Assembly: GCA_946647055.1 (NCBI GenBank) | Contig: CAMPCT010000019.1 | Span: 1-18,165, forward strand | Origin: an uncultured Atopobium sp. | Lineage (GTDB): Bacteria > Actinomycetota > Coriobacteriia > Coriobacteriales > Atopobiaceae | DNA length: 18,165 nucleotides | Direction: 5' to 3' | In this document: piece by piece, positions 7,268 to 14,281 of the stretch | Layout of the letters: each line of letters begins with the position of its first letter | Position numbering within the stretch: position 1 is the stretch's first letter | Notes under the pieces: model-generated | The model's input: the letters and a program-made list of their open reading frames with translations, nothing else | What the model was told of the DNA's origin: nothing | Databases searched by the model: none | Program-made: the position numbers and the translations under genes

Positions 7268-8107
7268 ATGGGGCTCTCGATAGGCTCTCACCTCTCGTCG
7301 TCGAGGGGGCTGCTCGCCATGGGCGAGGACGCCCTCTCGATAGGTGCGACGACCTTCGCGTTCTTCACGCGCAACCCACGTGGCGGCAACGCGCGCGACT
7401 ATGACCCTGCCGACGCCGACGCGCTCGTCGCGCTCATGCGCGCGCATGGCTTTGGTCCCCTGGTGGCGCATGCGCCCTACACGATGAACCTCTGCTCTGC
7501 CAAGACCGACGTGCGCGAGTTTGGCATCCGCGCCATGCGCGAGGACCTTGCGCGGCTCGAGCTGCTGGGTGGCAGCTACTACAACTTCCATCCGGGCTCG
7601 CACGTGGGGCAGGGGATAGACCGTGGCATCGAGCTCATCGTCGACGCGCTCGACCAGGTGCTCGACCCCGCGTGCTCGTCGACCGTGCTTCTCGAGACCA
7701 TGGCGGGAAAGGGGTCGGAGGTCGGCTCGACCTTCGAGGAGCTGGCGGCCATCATTGCTGGCGTGAGGCACCCCGAGTGCCTTGGCGTGTGCCTGGACAC
7801 CTGCCACGTCCATGACGCCGGCTTTGACGTTGTGAATGACCTCGATGGCGTGCTCGATCGCTTTGACGAGGCCATAGGCCTCGACCGCCTGCGTGCGCTG
7901 CATCTCAATGACTCGAAGAACCCGCTCGGGTCGCGCAAGGACCGTCACGAGAGGATTGGCGAGGGACAGCTGGGGCTCGGCGCCTTCGAGCGCATCGTGC
8001 GCCATCCGCGCCTGCGCACCCTTCCCATGGTCCTCGAGACGCCCAACGAGCTCGAGGGCTATGCGCGCGAGATCGCGCTGCTGCGCTCGCTTGCCGGGGA
8101 GGCGTGA
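7268..8107 (+). CDS. nfo: Deoxyribonuclease IV (apurinic/apyrimidinic endonuclease IV)
   Basis: 279 residues, typical for Nfo. The enzyme cleaves DNA 5' to abasic sites and removes 3'-blocking groups in base excision repair, using three zinc ions in a TIM barrel. All nine expected metal ligands can be placed: His68 (VAHAPY), His108 (NFHPGSH), Glu143 (LLETMAG), Asp177 and His180 (CLDTCH), His212 (LHLNDS), Asp225 and His227 (KDRHE), and Glu257 (LETPNE). Spacing follows the E. coli enzyme closely. It lies 3 nt after coaBC and 1 nt before the ABC-F gene, so it is co-transcribed with both; there is no obvious functional link. Confidence 0.97.
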   Translation: MGLSIGSHLSSSRGLLAMGEDALSIGATTFAFFTRNPRGGNARDYDPADADALVALMRAHGFGPLVAHAPYTMNLCSAKTDVREFGIRAMREDLARLELLGGSYYNFHPGSHVGQGIDRGIELIVDALDQVLDPACSSTVLLETMAGKGSEVGSTFEELAAIIAGVRHPECLGVCLDTCHVHDAGFDVVNDLDGVLDRFDEAIGLDRLRALHLNDSKNPLGSRKDRHERIGEGQLGLGAFERIVRHPRLRTLPMVLETPNELEGYAREIALLRSLAGEA

Positions 8108-8108
8108 C

Positions 8109-9998
8109 ATGGGCATCCTCATCGGCATGGAGTCCGTGAGCCACGAGTGGCCGGGCAAGCGCGTCCTGGTCGACCAGACCATCGCGGTCAACGAGGGTGA
8201 CCGCATCGGCATCGTGGGTCGCAACGGGGACGGAAAGACGACCGTCCTCGACGTCATCGCGGGACGGGTCGTCCCCGACGCAGGCCGCGTCATCATGCGC
8301 GGCGGCACCTCGCTGGGCATCCTCGCCCAAGGAGACGACCTCTCCGACGACGCCGACGTCATCCATGCCATCGTGGGCGACCTCCCCGAGTACGAGTGGG
8401 CAGCGAGCCCACGCATCCGCTCGATACTCGACGCCCTGCTCGAGGGCATCGACCGCTCCTCCTTGGTGGGGGCCCTCTCGGGCGGCCAGCGCAGGCGCGT
8501 CGACCTTGCGCGCGTCCTCGTGGGGACCTGGGACGTCCTGTTGCTCGACGAGCCCACCAACCACCTCGACCTGCGTGCGATCACATGGCTCGCGGAGCAC
8601 CTCAAGGCGCGTTGGGCGGACGGATCGGGCGCGCTTCTGGTGGTGACCCACGACCGCTGGTTCCTCGACGAGGTGTGCCTGGGGATGTGGGAGGTCCACG
8701 ACGGGTGCATCGAGCCCTTCGAAGGTGGCTACTCTGCCTACATCCAGCAGCGCGTCGAGCGCGAGCGCCAGGCCGCCGTGGCAGAGACCAGACGGCGAAA
8801 CGTCCTGCGCAAGGAGCTCGCATGGCTCGCCCGAGGGGCACAGGCGCGCTCCACCAAGCCAAAGTTCCGCGTCGAGGAGGCGCGTGCCCTCGTGGCGGAC
8901 GTCCCGCCCATGCGCAACCCGCTCGAGCTCAAGCGCCTCGCCATGTCGCGTCTGGGTCGCCAGGTTATCGAGATGGAGGGCGTGCGCGCCTCATATGTCG
9001 ACGACGAAGGCGCGAACGAGGTCATCACGGGCATCGACTGGCTCATCGGCCCCGGCGAGCGCATTGGCATCCTCGGCGAGAACGGGGCGGGGAAGACGAC
9101 CCTGCTCGGCCTCATGACGGGGTGCCTCAAGCCAACATCGGGCACCGTGAGGATTGGGCGGAGCGTACGCTTTGGCATCCTCGACCAGCGGCTCGAGGCC
9201 CTCGCCCCCTACGAGACCTGGCGTGTGTCCGAGCTCCTCGCACATCAGCGGCGCCACTTCGTCATCGACGGCAAGCCCATGACGCCCGAGAAGATGCTCG
9301 AGAACCTGGGGTTCGAGAAGCGCGAGCTCTCGACGCGCATCAGCGACCTCTCGGGCGGGCAGCGCCGCAGGCTCGCCATCATGTGCGTGCTCATTGACGA
9401 GCCCAACGTGCTGGTGCTCGACGAGCCCGGCAACGACCTCGACACCGACATGCTCGCCGTCCTGGAGGACCTGCTCGACGAGTGGCCGGGGACGCTGCTG
9501 CTCGTGACCCACGACCGCAGCCTCATGGAGCGCGTGACCGACTCCCAGTACGCGCTGATCGACGGCACCATCCGCCACGTGCCGGGTGGCGTGGACGAGT
9601 ATCTGCGACTGCTTGCGGACAAGGAGGTCGCCGGACCCCTGTCCGACCTTCGCGCTACGCGGAGTCGGCCGGACAGGGGTCCGAGCGACCTCATGACACC
9701 CAGCCGCCAATCTCCCTCACGTGACGAAGGATCCGGTAGCACGGCACGTGGCGAAGACGGGGAGCCGATCCTCTCCAACAAGGAGCGCAGGGAGGCGGCC
9801 AAGCGATTCGCGGCGGTGTCGCGCATGCTCGAGAGGCGCGCCGGAGCGCCGGACGAGGTGCGGGCCCGTCTCGCGGCACACGACCCGACCGACTACGAGG
9901 GCCTTTTGGCCCTGCAGGCGGAGCTTGACGAGACCGTGGCGAGCATAGACTCCCTCGAGCTCGAGTGGCTCGAGCTCTCGGAGCTGTTGGGTGAGTAG
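8109..9998 (+). CDS. ABC-F family ATPase (Uup-like), with C-terminal coiled coil
   Basis: 629 residues from the ATG at 8109, 1 nt after the nfo stop. ABC-F proteins lack membrane domains and act on the ribosome, as translation factors or in antibiotic resistance. NBD1: Walker A GRNGDGKTT (37-45), signature LSGGQ (123-127), Walker B with DEPTNH (147-152), switch His181. The inter-domain linker is rich in Arg/Lys (about 212-285). NBD2: Walker A GENGAGKTT (323-331), LSGGQ (414-418), Walker B LVLDEPGND (435-443), switch His469. Here DEPGN replaces the usual DEPTN. A low-complexity linker (about 505-555) leads to a charged C-terminal helical region (about 556-629) like the Uup coiled coil. The linker contains a 14-bp DNA inverted repeat. 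Both ATP sites look functional; an antibiotic-resistance role cannot be claimed from sequence. Confidence 0.93.
   Translation: MGILIGMESVSHEWPGKRVLVDQTIAVNEGDRIGIVGRNGDGKTTVLDVIAGRVVPDAGRVIMRGGTSLGILAQGDDLSDDADVIHAIVGDLPEYEWAASPRIRSILDALLEGIDRSSLVGALSGGQRRRVDLARVLVGTWDVLLLDEPTNHLDLRAITWLAEHLKARWADGSGALLVVTHDRWFLDEVCLGMWEVHDGCIEPFEGGYSAYIQQRVERERQAAVAETRRRNVLRKELAWLARGAQARSTKPKFRVEEARALVADVPPMRNPLELKRLAMSRLGRQVIEMEGVRASYVDDEGANEVITGIDWLIGPGERIGILGENGAGKTTLLGLMTGCLKPTSGTVRIGRSVRFGILDQRLEALAPYETWRVSELLAHQRRHFVIDGKPMTPEKMLENLGFEKRELSTRISDLSGGQRRRLAIMCVLIDEPNVLVLDEPGNDLDTDMLAVLEDLLDEWPGTLLLVTHDRSLMERVTDSQYALIDGTIRHVPGGVDEYLRLLADKEVAGPLSDLRATRSRPDRGPSDLMTPSRQSPSRDEGSGSTARGEDGEPILSNKERREAAKRFAAVSRMLERRAGAPDEVRARLAAHDPTDYEGLLALQAELDETVASIDSLELEWLELSELLGE
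9632..9683. repeat. 14-bp perfect inverted repeat inside the ABC-F gene
   Basis: Arm 9632-9645 (cggacccctgtccg) is the exact reverse complement of arm 9670-9683, separated by 24 nt. It lies in frame and encodes residues about 508-525, in the poorly conserved linker between NBD2 and the C-terminal coiled coil. The arm contains GGACAGGGG, close to the GACAAGGGG of the intergenic hairpin at 16991-17017. It reads as a repeat insertion tolerated in frame, though origin by insertion is inferred. Confidence 0.6.
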
Positions 9999-10053
9999 GA
10001 GGCCCTCCGGCGGCACATGCCATTAGCGGATGGAATGGGCTGCTCCTCGAATA

Positions 10054-10086
10054 CTTGTCCATAGGACACGGTACAAGCAATAGACT
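10054..10086 (+). promoter_or_regulatory. Possible promoter with overlapping operator-like dyads, upstream of the oxidoreductase trio
   Basis: The 123-bp gap 9999-10121 separates two operons. TTGTCC at 10055-10060 could be a -35 hexamer; CAATAG at 10078-10083 is 17 nt further, and TAGACT at 10081-10086 is an alternative -10 at poorer spacing. Two dyads overlap the -35: tgtcc-ata-ggaca (10056-10068) and cttgt...acaag (10054-10058 with 10073-10077). This could be a repressor-binding site, or a short relative of the GGACA-type palindromes found in other gaps. The gene's own ribosome-binding site AGGAG is at 10111-10115. Confidence 0.35.
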
Positions 10087-10121
10087 CTTCTCTGTGACGT
10101 TGGCGTGGAGAGGAGAGGCTC

Positions 10122-11594
10122 ATGCCAGTTGCGATGCACGACGTCGTCATTGTCGGCGCGGGCATATCGGGCTGCTCTGTTGCCCGGGAGCTCTCTCGAC
10201 GCGACGCTGACATCTTGGTGCTGGAACGTGCGGACGACATCTGCGAGGGCACCTCGAAGGCCAATGCCGCGCTCGTCCACGCGGGCTATGACGCCCAGGC
10301 TGGCTCGCTCATGGCACGGCTCAACGTCGAGGGCAACAGGCTCATGTTCCCGCTCTGCGACGAGCTGGGGGTCACGTACAACCGCTGCGGCTCCCTCGTC
10401 GTGTGCACGAGCGAGGATGGCCGACCTGCCCTCCAGACGCTGTTCGACCGAGGCATCCGGAACGGCGTTGAGGGCCTGCGTATCGTCGAGCGCGACGAGC
10501 TCGAGCAGATGGAGCCAAACATCTCCGATGAGGCCGTGTGCGCCCTCTACGCGCCTTCTGCGGGCATCGCCGACCCCTTCGGCCTCATATGTGGCATGGC
10601 GGAGAGCGCGGTTGCAAACGGCGTCTCCTTCCGCTTTGACACCGAGGTGACGGGCATCGACCGCACGGATGGCGGCTTCTGCCTCCACACCACCACCGGT
10701 GACGTCCTGAGCCGTGCGGTCGTGAACGCGGCTGGCGTCTATGCCGATGCCATCCACAACATGGTCTGTCCCGACAGGATTCAGATCGTCGCGCGCAAGG
10801 GCGAGTTCTACCTGCTTGACACCACCGCAGGCGACCACATCCGCCATACGGTCTTCGCCCTCCCCACCAACATGGGAAAGGGCGTGACCCTCATGCTGAC
10901 CGCCCACGGCAACCTCCTCATCGGCCCCACCGCCGTCGACATCGACGACAAGGACGGGACCGACACGACCCGTGAGGGCCTCGACTACGTTGCCGCGCGC
11001 TGCGCCCTCACCATCAAGGACGTCCCTCTGCGCGACACCATCACCCAGTTCGCCGGCCTGCGCGCGCACCGTCCCGAGCACGAGTTCCTCATCGAGGAGT
11101 CGGGGTCCGTCCCAGGCTTCTTCGACGTCGCCGGCATCGAGTCGCCGGGCTTCACCTGTGCCCCTGCCATTGGCGTCTACGTTGCCGAGATGGTCTCGGA
11201 GAGCATGGGCCTCGCGATGAGGCCCGAAGGCGCGTGGAAGCCCGGCCGCAGGCCCACGGTCGACCTCACCAGGCTGACCCCCGACGAGTGGGCCCGCCTG
11301 TGCGACGAGGACCCGGCGTACGGCAACATCGTCTGTCGCTGCCGCACCGTCTCGGAGGCGCAGATCGTCGACGCCATCCACCGTGACCCGGGCGCACGCT
11401 CGGTAGACGGCGTCAAGCGGCGCACCTGCGCCGGCATGGGCCGGTGCCAGGGTGGCTTCTGCTCTCCCAAGGTCATGGACATCCTCGCCCGCGAGATCGA
11501 GTCCCTCGAGCTCGAGGACGTCACCAAGCGAGGTCCCGGATCGGAGCTCATCACCGGTCACATCAAGGACGAGAGGGGAGGGGATGCCCGATGA
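10122..11594 (+). CDS. GlpA-like FAD-dependent oxidoreductase with C-terminal BFD-type [2Fe-2S] domain
   Basis: 490 residues. The N-terminus is a DAO-fold flavoprotein: FAD-binding VGAGISGCS at 11-19, the acidic LER at 34-36, and TSKANAALVHAGYD at 44-57, characteristic of glycerol-3-phosphate dehydrogenase/oxidase relatives. A later FAGLRAHRPEHEF segment (310-322) belongs to the same fold. The C-terminus holds a BFD-like cluster domain: C405-x-C407 (VCRCRTVSEAQI), then C436, C442 and C447 in CAGMGRCQGGFC; C436 is a fifth, extra cysteine. The likely reaction is oxidation of sn-glycerol-3-phosphate to dihydroxyacetone phosphate, with electrons passed through FeS to partner proteins; other 2-hydroxyacids are possible substrates. 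The start has AGGAG at 10111-10115. Its stop overlaps the next start (ATGA), so the two subunits are coupled. Symbol withheld because true glpA identity is unproven. Confidence 0.88.
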   Translation: MPVAMHDVVIVGAGISGCSVARELSRRDADILVLERADDICEGTSKANAALVHAGYDAQAGSLMARLNVEGNRLMFPLCDELGVTYNRCGSLVVCTSEDGRPALQTLFDRGIRNGVEGLRIVERDELEQMEPNISDEAVCALYAPSAGIADPFGLICGMAESAVANGVSFRFDTEVTGIDRTDGGFCLHTTTGDVLSRAVVNAAGVYADAIHNMVCPDRIQIVARKGEFYLLDTTAGDHIRHTVFALPTNMGKGVTLMLTAHGNLLIGPTAVDIDDKDGTDTTREGLDYVAARCALTIKDVPLRDTITQFAGLRAHRPEHEFLIEESGSVPGFFDVAGIESPGFTCAPAIGVYVAEMVSESMGLAMRPEGAWKPGRRPTVDLTRLTPDEWARLCDEDPAYGNIVCRCRTVSEAQIVDAIHRDPGARSVDGVKRRTCAGMGRCQGGFCSPKVMDILAREIESLELEDVTKRGPGSELITGHIKDERGGDAR

Positions 11595-12853
11595 GCGACT
11601 ACGACGTCATCGTCATCGGTGGCGGACCGGCCGGCCTTGCCGCGGCATCCTCCGCTCGCGACCATGGCGCCGGGCGCGTGCTCGTCATCGAGCGTGACGA
11701 CCGCCTTGGCGGAATCCTCAACCAGTGCGTGCACAACGGCTTTGGCCTCATCACCTTCGACGAGGAGCTCACCGGCCCCGAATATGCCGCCCGCTACGAC
11801 CGGATTGCCCACGATGCCGGCGTCGAGTTCATGCTCGGGACCATGGTCATCGACGTCTCGCCCGAACGCGTCGTGTCGTGCGTGTCTGCCGCCCGGGGGG
11901 TCCAGCAGCTCTCCGCGGGTGCCGTCATCCTTGCCATGGGCTGCCGCGAGCGCCCGCGCGGGGCACTTGCCATCCCGGGAACCCGCCCCGCGGGCATCTA
12001 TACCGCCGGTACGGCACAGCGCCTTGTCAACATGGAGGGCCTCATGCCCGGCCGCGAGGTCGTCATCCTGGGCTCGGGCGACATCGGCCTCATCATGGCA
12101 CGCCGCATGACGCTCGAGGGCGCGCACGTGGCCTGCGTGGCCGAGCTCATGCCCTACTCGGGAGGGCTGCGACGCAACATCGTCCAGTGCCTCAACGACT
12201 TTGACATCCCGCTCCTGCTCTCGCACACCGTCACCAGGATCGAGGGCAAGGACCGCGTCGAGGCGGTGTGGTTGAGTGAGGTGGACGAGCGGATGCGTCC
12301 CATCGCCGGGACCGAGGTACGCTATCCCTGCGACACGCTCCTGCTCTCCGTCGGCCTTCTTCCTGAGAACGAGCTCTCGCGCGATGCCGGCGTCGAGCTG
12401 TCTCCGATCACGCGCGGCGCCGTCGTCAACGACCGCCTCGAGACCAGCATTCCCGGCGTCTTTGCCTGCGGGAACGTCCTCCACGTCCATGACCTCGTCG
12501 ACTTTGCCGCGCAGGAGGCGGCGGCCGCCGGCGCCAACGCCGCTGCCTATGTGGCCAACCCCTGGCCCGCCGAGTCGCGGGGCGTCCCGGTGGTGCCCTC
12601 GGGGGGCGTCCGCTACGTGGTGCCCCAGTTCGTCGACCCCGTCTCCATGCCCGACGAGCTCGTCATGCGCTTCCGCGTGGGCGCCGTCTACGAGCACTGC
12701 TCTGTCAGCGTCACCCTTGACGACGAGCGTGTCCTCCACCGCAAGAAGGACATCGTCGTGCCCGGTGAGATGCAGGAGGTCACGCTTCGTCGCGAGCAGG
12801 TGCTCGCACACGGCCCCCTCTCCCAGATCAACGTCTTCCTCGAGGAGGCATGA
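11591..12853 (+). CDS. FAD/NAD(P)-dependent oxidoreductase, pyridine nucleotide-disulfide type (partner of GlpA-like protein)
   Basis: 420 residues from the ATG at 11591, which overlaps the upstream stop by 4 nt (ATGA) and follows the G-rich run GAGGGGAGGGG. FAD motif: VIGGGPAGLAAAS at 8-20, with acidic IER at 33-35. Second nucleotide-binding motif: ILGSGDIG at 159-166, expected to bind NAD(P). CVHNGFG at 46-52 and the late PGVFACGNVLHVHDLVD segment are typical of the oxidoreductase encoded with GlpA-like and DUF1667 proteins in Thermotoga and clostridia (from memory of such clusters). It may play a GlpB-like role, carrying electrons from the first subunit to NAD(P) or another carrier. No redox-active CxxC disulfide typical of thioredoxin reductase was seen. 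The DUF1667 gene follows after 1 nt. Confidence 0.9.
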   Translation: MSDYDVIVIGGGPAGLAAASSARDHGAGRVLVIERDDRLGGILNQCVHNGFGLITFDEELTGPEYAARYDRIAHDAGVEFMLGTMVIDVSPERVVSCVSAARGVQQLSAGAVILAMGCRERPRGALAIPGTRPAGIYTAGTAQRLVNMEGLMPGREVVILGSGDIGLIMARRMTLEGAHVACVAELMPYSGGLRRNIVQCLNDFDIPLLLSHTVTRIEGKDRVEAVWLSEVDERMRPIAGTEVRYPCDTLLLSVGLLPENELSRDAGVELSPITRGAVVNDRLETSIPGVFACGNVLHVHDLVDFAAQEAAAAGANAAAYVANPWPAESRGVPVVPSGGVRYVVPQFVDPVSMPDELVMRFRVGAVYEHCSVSVTLDDERVLHRKKDIVVPGEMQEVTLRREQVLAHGPLSQINVFLEEA

Positions 12854-12854
12854 C

Positions 12855-13220
12855 ATGACCACGACCGAGCAATCGCTCATCTGCATCCGCTGCCCCCGCG
12901 GCTGCGCGTGTGTCGCCACCATCGAGGACGGCGTGGTCGTCGCCGTGAGCGGCAACGCCTGCAAGCGTGGCGACCGCTACGTTCGAGACGAGGTCATCAA
13001 CCCGGTGCGCGTCGTGACCTCGTCCGTCCCGGTGCGGGGAAGCGCGACCGAGAGGATGGTCTCCGTGCGCACCAGGGGCGACGTCCCCAAGGGGCTGGTC
13101 CGCGACGTCGTGGGCGAGCTTCGCGGCGTGGTGCTCGACGCTCCCGTCAGCATTGGTGACGTCGTCATCCATGACGTCTGTGGCACCGGTGTCGACGTGG
13201 TCGCCACGCGCGGGGCATAG
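12855..13220 (+). CDS. DUF1667 protein, small four-cysteine (probable FeS or zinc) subunit
   Basis: 121 residues. The ATG at 12855 lies 1 nt after the upstream stop and 6 nt after GAGGAGG (12842-12848), which sits in the end of the upstream gene. The N-terminus carries C10-x2-C13-P-R-G-C17, then G-N-A-C36-K-R-G; this C-x2-C-x3-C...C spacing resembles the N-terminal [4Fe-4S] module of molybdopterin oxidoreductases, so an iron-sulfur cluster is a reasonable guess, although zinc is possible. Cys19 and Cys116 are additional. The C-terminal 80 residues are valine-rich and form a probable small beta domain. DUF1667 genes characteristically sit next to GlpA-like and FAD/NAD oxidoreductases, as here, so it is probably the third subunit and electron-transfer component. 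Its function is not experimentally defined to my knowledge. Confidence 0.88.
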   Translation: MTTTEQSLICIRCPRGCACVATIEDGVVVAVSGNACKRGDRYVRDEVINPVRVVTSSVPVRGSATERMVSVRTRGDVPKGLVRDVVGELRGVVLDAPVSIGDVVIHDVCGTGVDVVATRGA

Positions 13221-13229
13221 GGCTCATTG

Positions 13230-13243
13230 CGGCACGCGTGCCG
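13230..13243. repeat. 14-bp perfect palindrome in the convergent gap
   Basis: cggcacgcgtgccg equals its own reverse complement. It begins 10 nt after the DUF1667 stop and lies 13 nt before the main terminator stem. It could fold as a short hairpin near the 3' end of the transcript or be a protein site; nothing decides between them. Confidence 0.45.
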
Positions 13244-13255
13244 TCGAGATAAGAG

Positions 13256-13283
13256 ACGCCCCCGGCCATGTGGCCGGGGGCGT
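13256..13283. terminator. Bidirectional intrinsic terminator between convergent operons
   Basis: A perfect 12-bp GC-rich stem, acgcccccggcc (13256-13267) with ggccgggggcgt (13272-13283), encloses a 4-nt loop atgt. It lies 36 nt after the DUF1667 stop and 6 nt after the stop of the minus-strand permease gene, so it can serve both. Downstream sequence is moderately T-rich: tggtgtta on the plus strand, and ctcttatct on the minus strand. Position between converging genes makes the call strong. Confidence 0.88.
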
Positions 13284-13288
13284 TGGTG

Positions 13289-14281
13289 TTAGCGGTCCTC
13301 GCGGAAGTAGGGGAGACCCAAGCTCTCCGGAGGTTGGTTCTCGCGTCTGTTCCTCAACGAGGAGAACACGAGCACCACGATGGTGACCACGTAGGGAAGC
13401 ATCTTGTAGAGCTCCTTGACCGCGAGGTTGCTCGAGGGCATGAACAGGTACAGGATGTAGAGGCCGCCAAAGAGGATGGAGGCGAACACGCCAAGGCTGG
13501 GACGCCAGATGGTGAAGATGACGAGCGCGATGGCGAGCCAGCCGCGGTCGCCGAAGGCGTCGTTGGACCAGACGCCGTTGGCGTAGTCCATGACGTAGTA
13601 CAGGCCGCCGAGGCCGGCGATCATGCAGCCCAGGCAGGTCGAGACGTACTTGTAGCGCGTGATGTCGATGCCCGCCGCGTCAGCCGTTGCGGGGTCCTCG
13701 CCCACGGCACGCAGGTGCAGGCCGACGCGCGTGTGGTTGAGCACGTAGGAGGCAACGAACGAGACGATGATCGCCACGTAGGCCAAAAAGCCGAACGACA
13801 GGAACATCTTGCCAAAGGCGCCCATGTCCTTGGCGAAGGGCAGCGTGGTGCGGAAGAGGTTGCTCGTCGCGGAGAGGGCGATCGAGGGGACGTCGGCACC
13901 GGTCAGCTTGATGAGGGAGCCGCCGAAGAAGTTGCCGAAGCCCACGCCGAAGGTGGTCATGGCCAGGCCGGTCACGTTCTGGTTGGCGCGGAGGGTGACC
14001 GTGAGGAAGCAGTAGAGCAGACCCATCAGCAGCGAGCCCACGAGGCAGCAGAGCAGCGGGATGAGGATGCCCAGCACGGGGTTCATCGCCGCGGCGCTCC
14101 CACAGCTACGCTCGTAGAGGAACGAGCCGATGACGCCGCAGATGCCACCAACGTACATGACGCCGGGGATGCCCAGGTTGAGGTTGCCGGACTTCTCGGT
14201 GATGATCTCGCCGGTGCTGCCAAACATCAGGGGGATGCCCTGGGCGACGGCGCGGGGGATGAAGGAGACAAGATCAAGCAT
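13289..14281 (-). CDS. BMP-type nucleoside ABC transporter, second permease
   Basis: 330 residues from the ATG at 14281, which has GGAAGGAGG 9 nt upstream; the reading frame extends further upstream but that part is a low-complexity shadow of the neighbouring permease. The protein is a BPD_transp_2 (RbsC/LivH-like) inner-membrane permease with many hydrophobic segments. The stretch STGEIITEKSGNLNLGIPG (about 20-38) is the hallmark of the second permease (YufQ/NupQ-like) of nucleoside uptake systems. The segment GLHLRAVGEDPATADAAGI is the cytoplasmic loop expected to contact the ATPase. It overlaps the first permease gene by 8 bp, so the two are translationally coupled, and it is last in the operon, ending just before the terminator at 13256-13283. 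The substrate is probably a nucleoside, inferred from family. Confidence 0.93.
   Translation of the reverse strand: MLDLVSFIPRAVAQGIPLMFGSTGEIITEKSGNLNLGIPGVMYVGGICGVIGSFLYERSCGSAAAMNPVLGILIPLLCCLVGSLLMGLLYCFLTVTLRANQNVTGLAMTTFGVGFGNFFGGSLIKLTGADVPSIALSATSNLFRTTLPFAKDMGAFGKMFLSFGFLAYVAIIVSFVASYVLNHTRVGLHLRAVGEDPATADAAGIDITRYKYVSTCLGCMIAGLGGLYYVMDYANGVWSNDAFGDRGWLAIALVIFTIWRPSLGVFASILFGGLYILYLFMPSSNLAVKELYKMLPYVVTIVVLVFSSLRNRRENQPPESLGLPYFREDR

Noticed and set aside
5990..8710. Very long minus-strand open frame (906 codons) opposite coaBC, nfo and the ABC-F gene
   Set aside because: It crosses three well-identified plus-strand genes, has no recognisable domain, and its composition is what strong GC bias in third positions yields on the antisense strand.
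8109..9998. Antibiotic-resistance determinant call for the ABC-F protein
   Set aside because: Resistance subfamilies cannot be told from housekeeping Uup-like proteins by eye, and the chromosomal housekeeping neighbourhood with the C-terminal coiled coil favours Uup-like.
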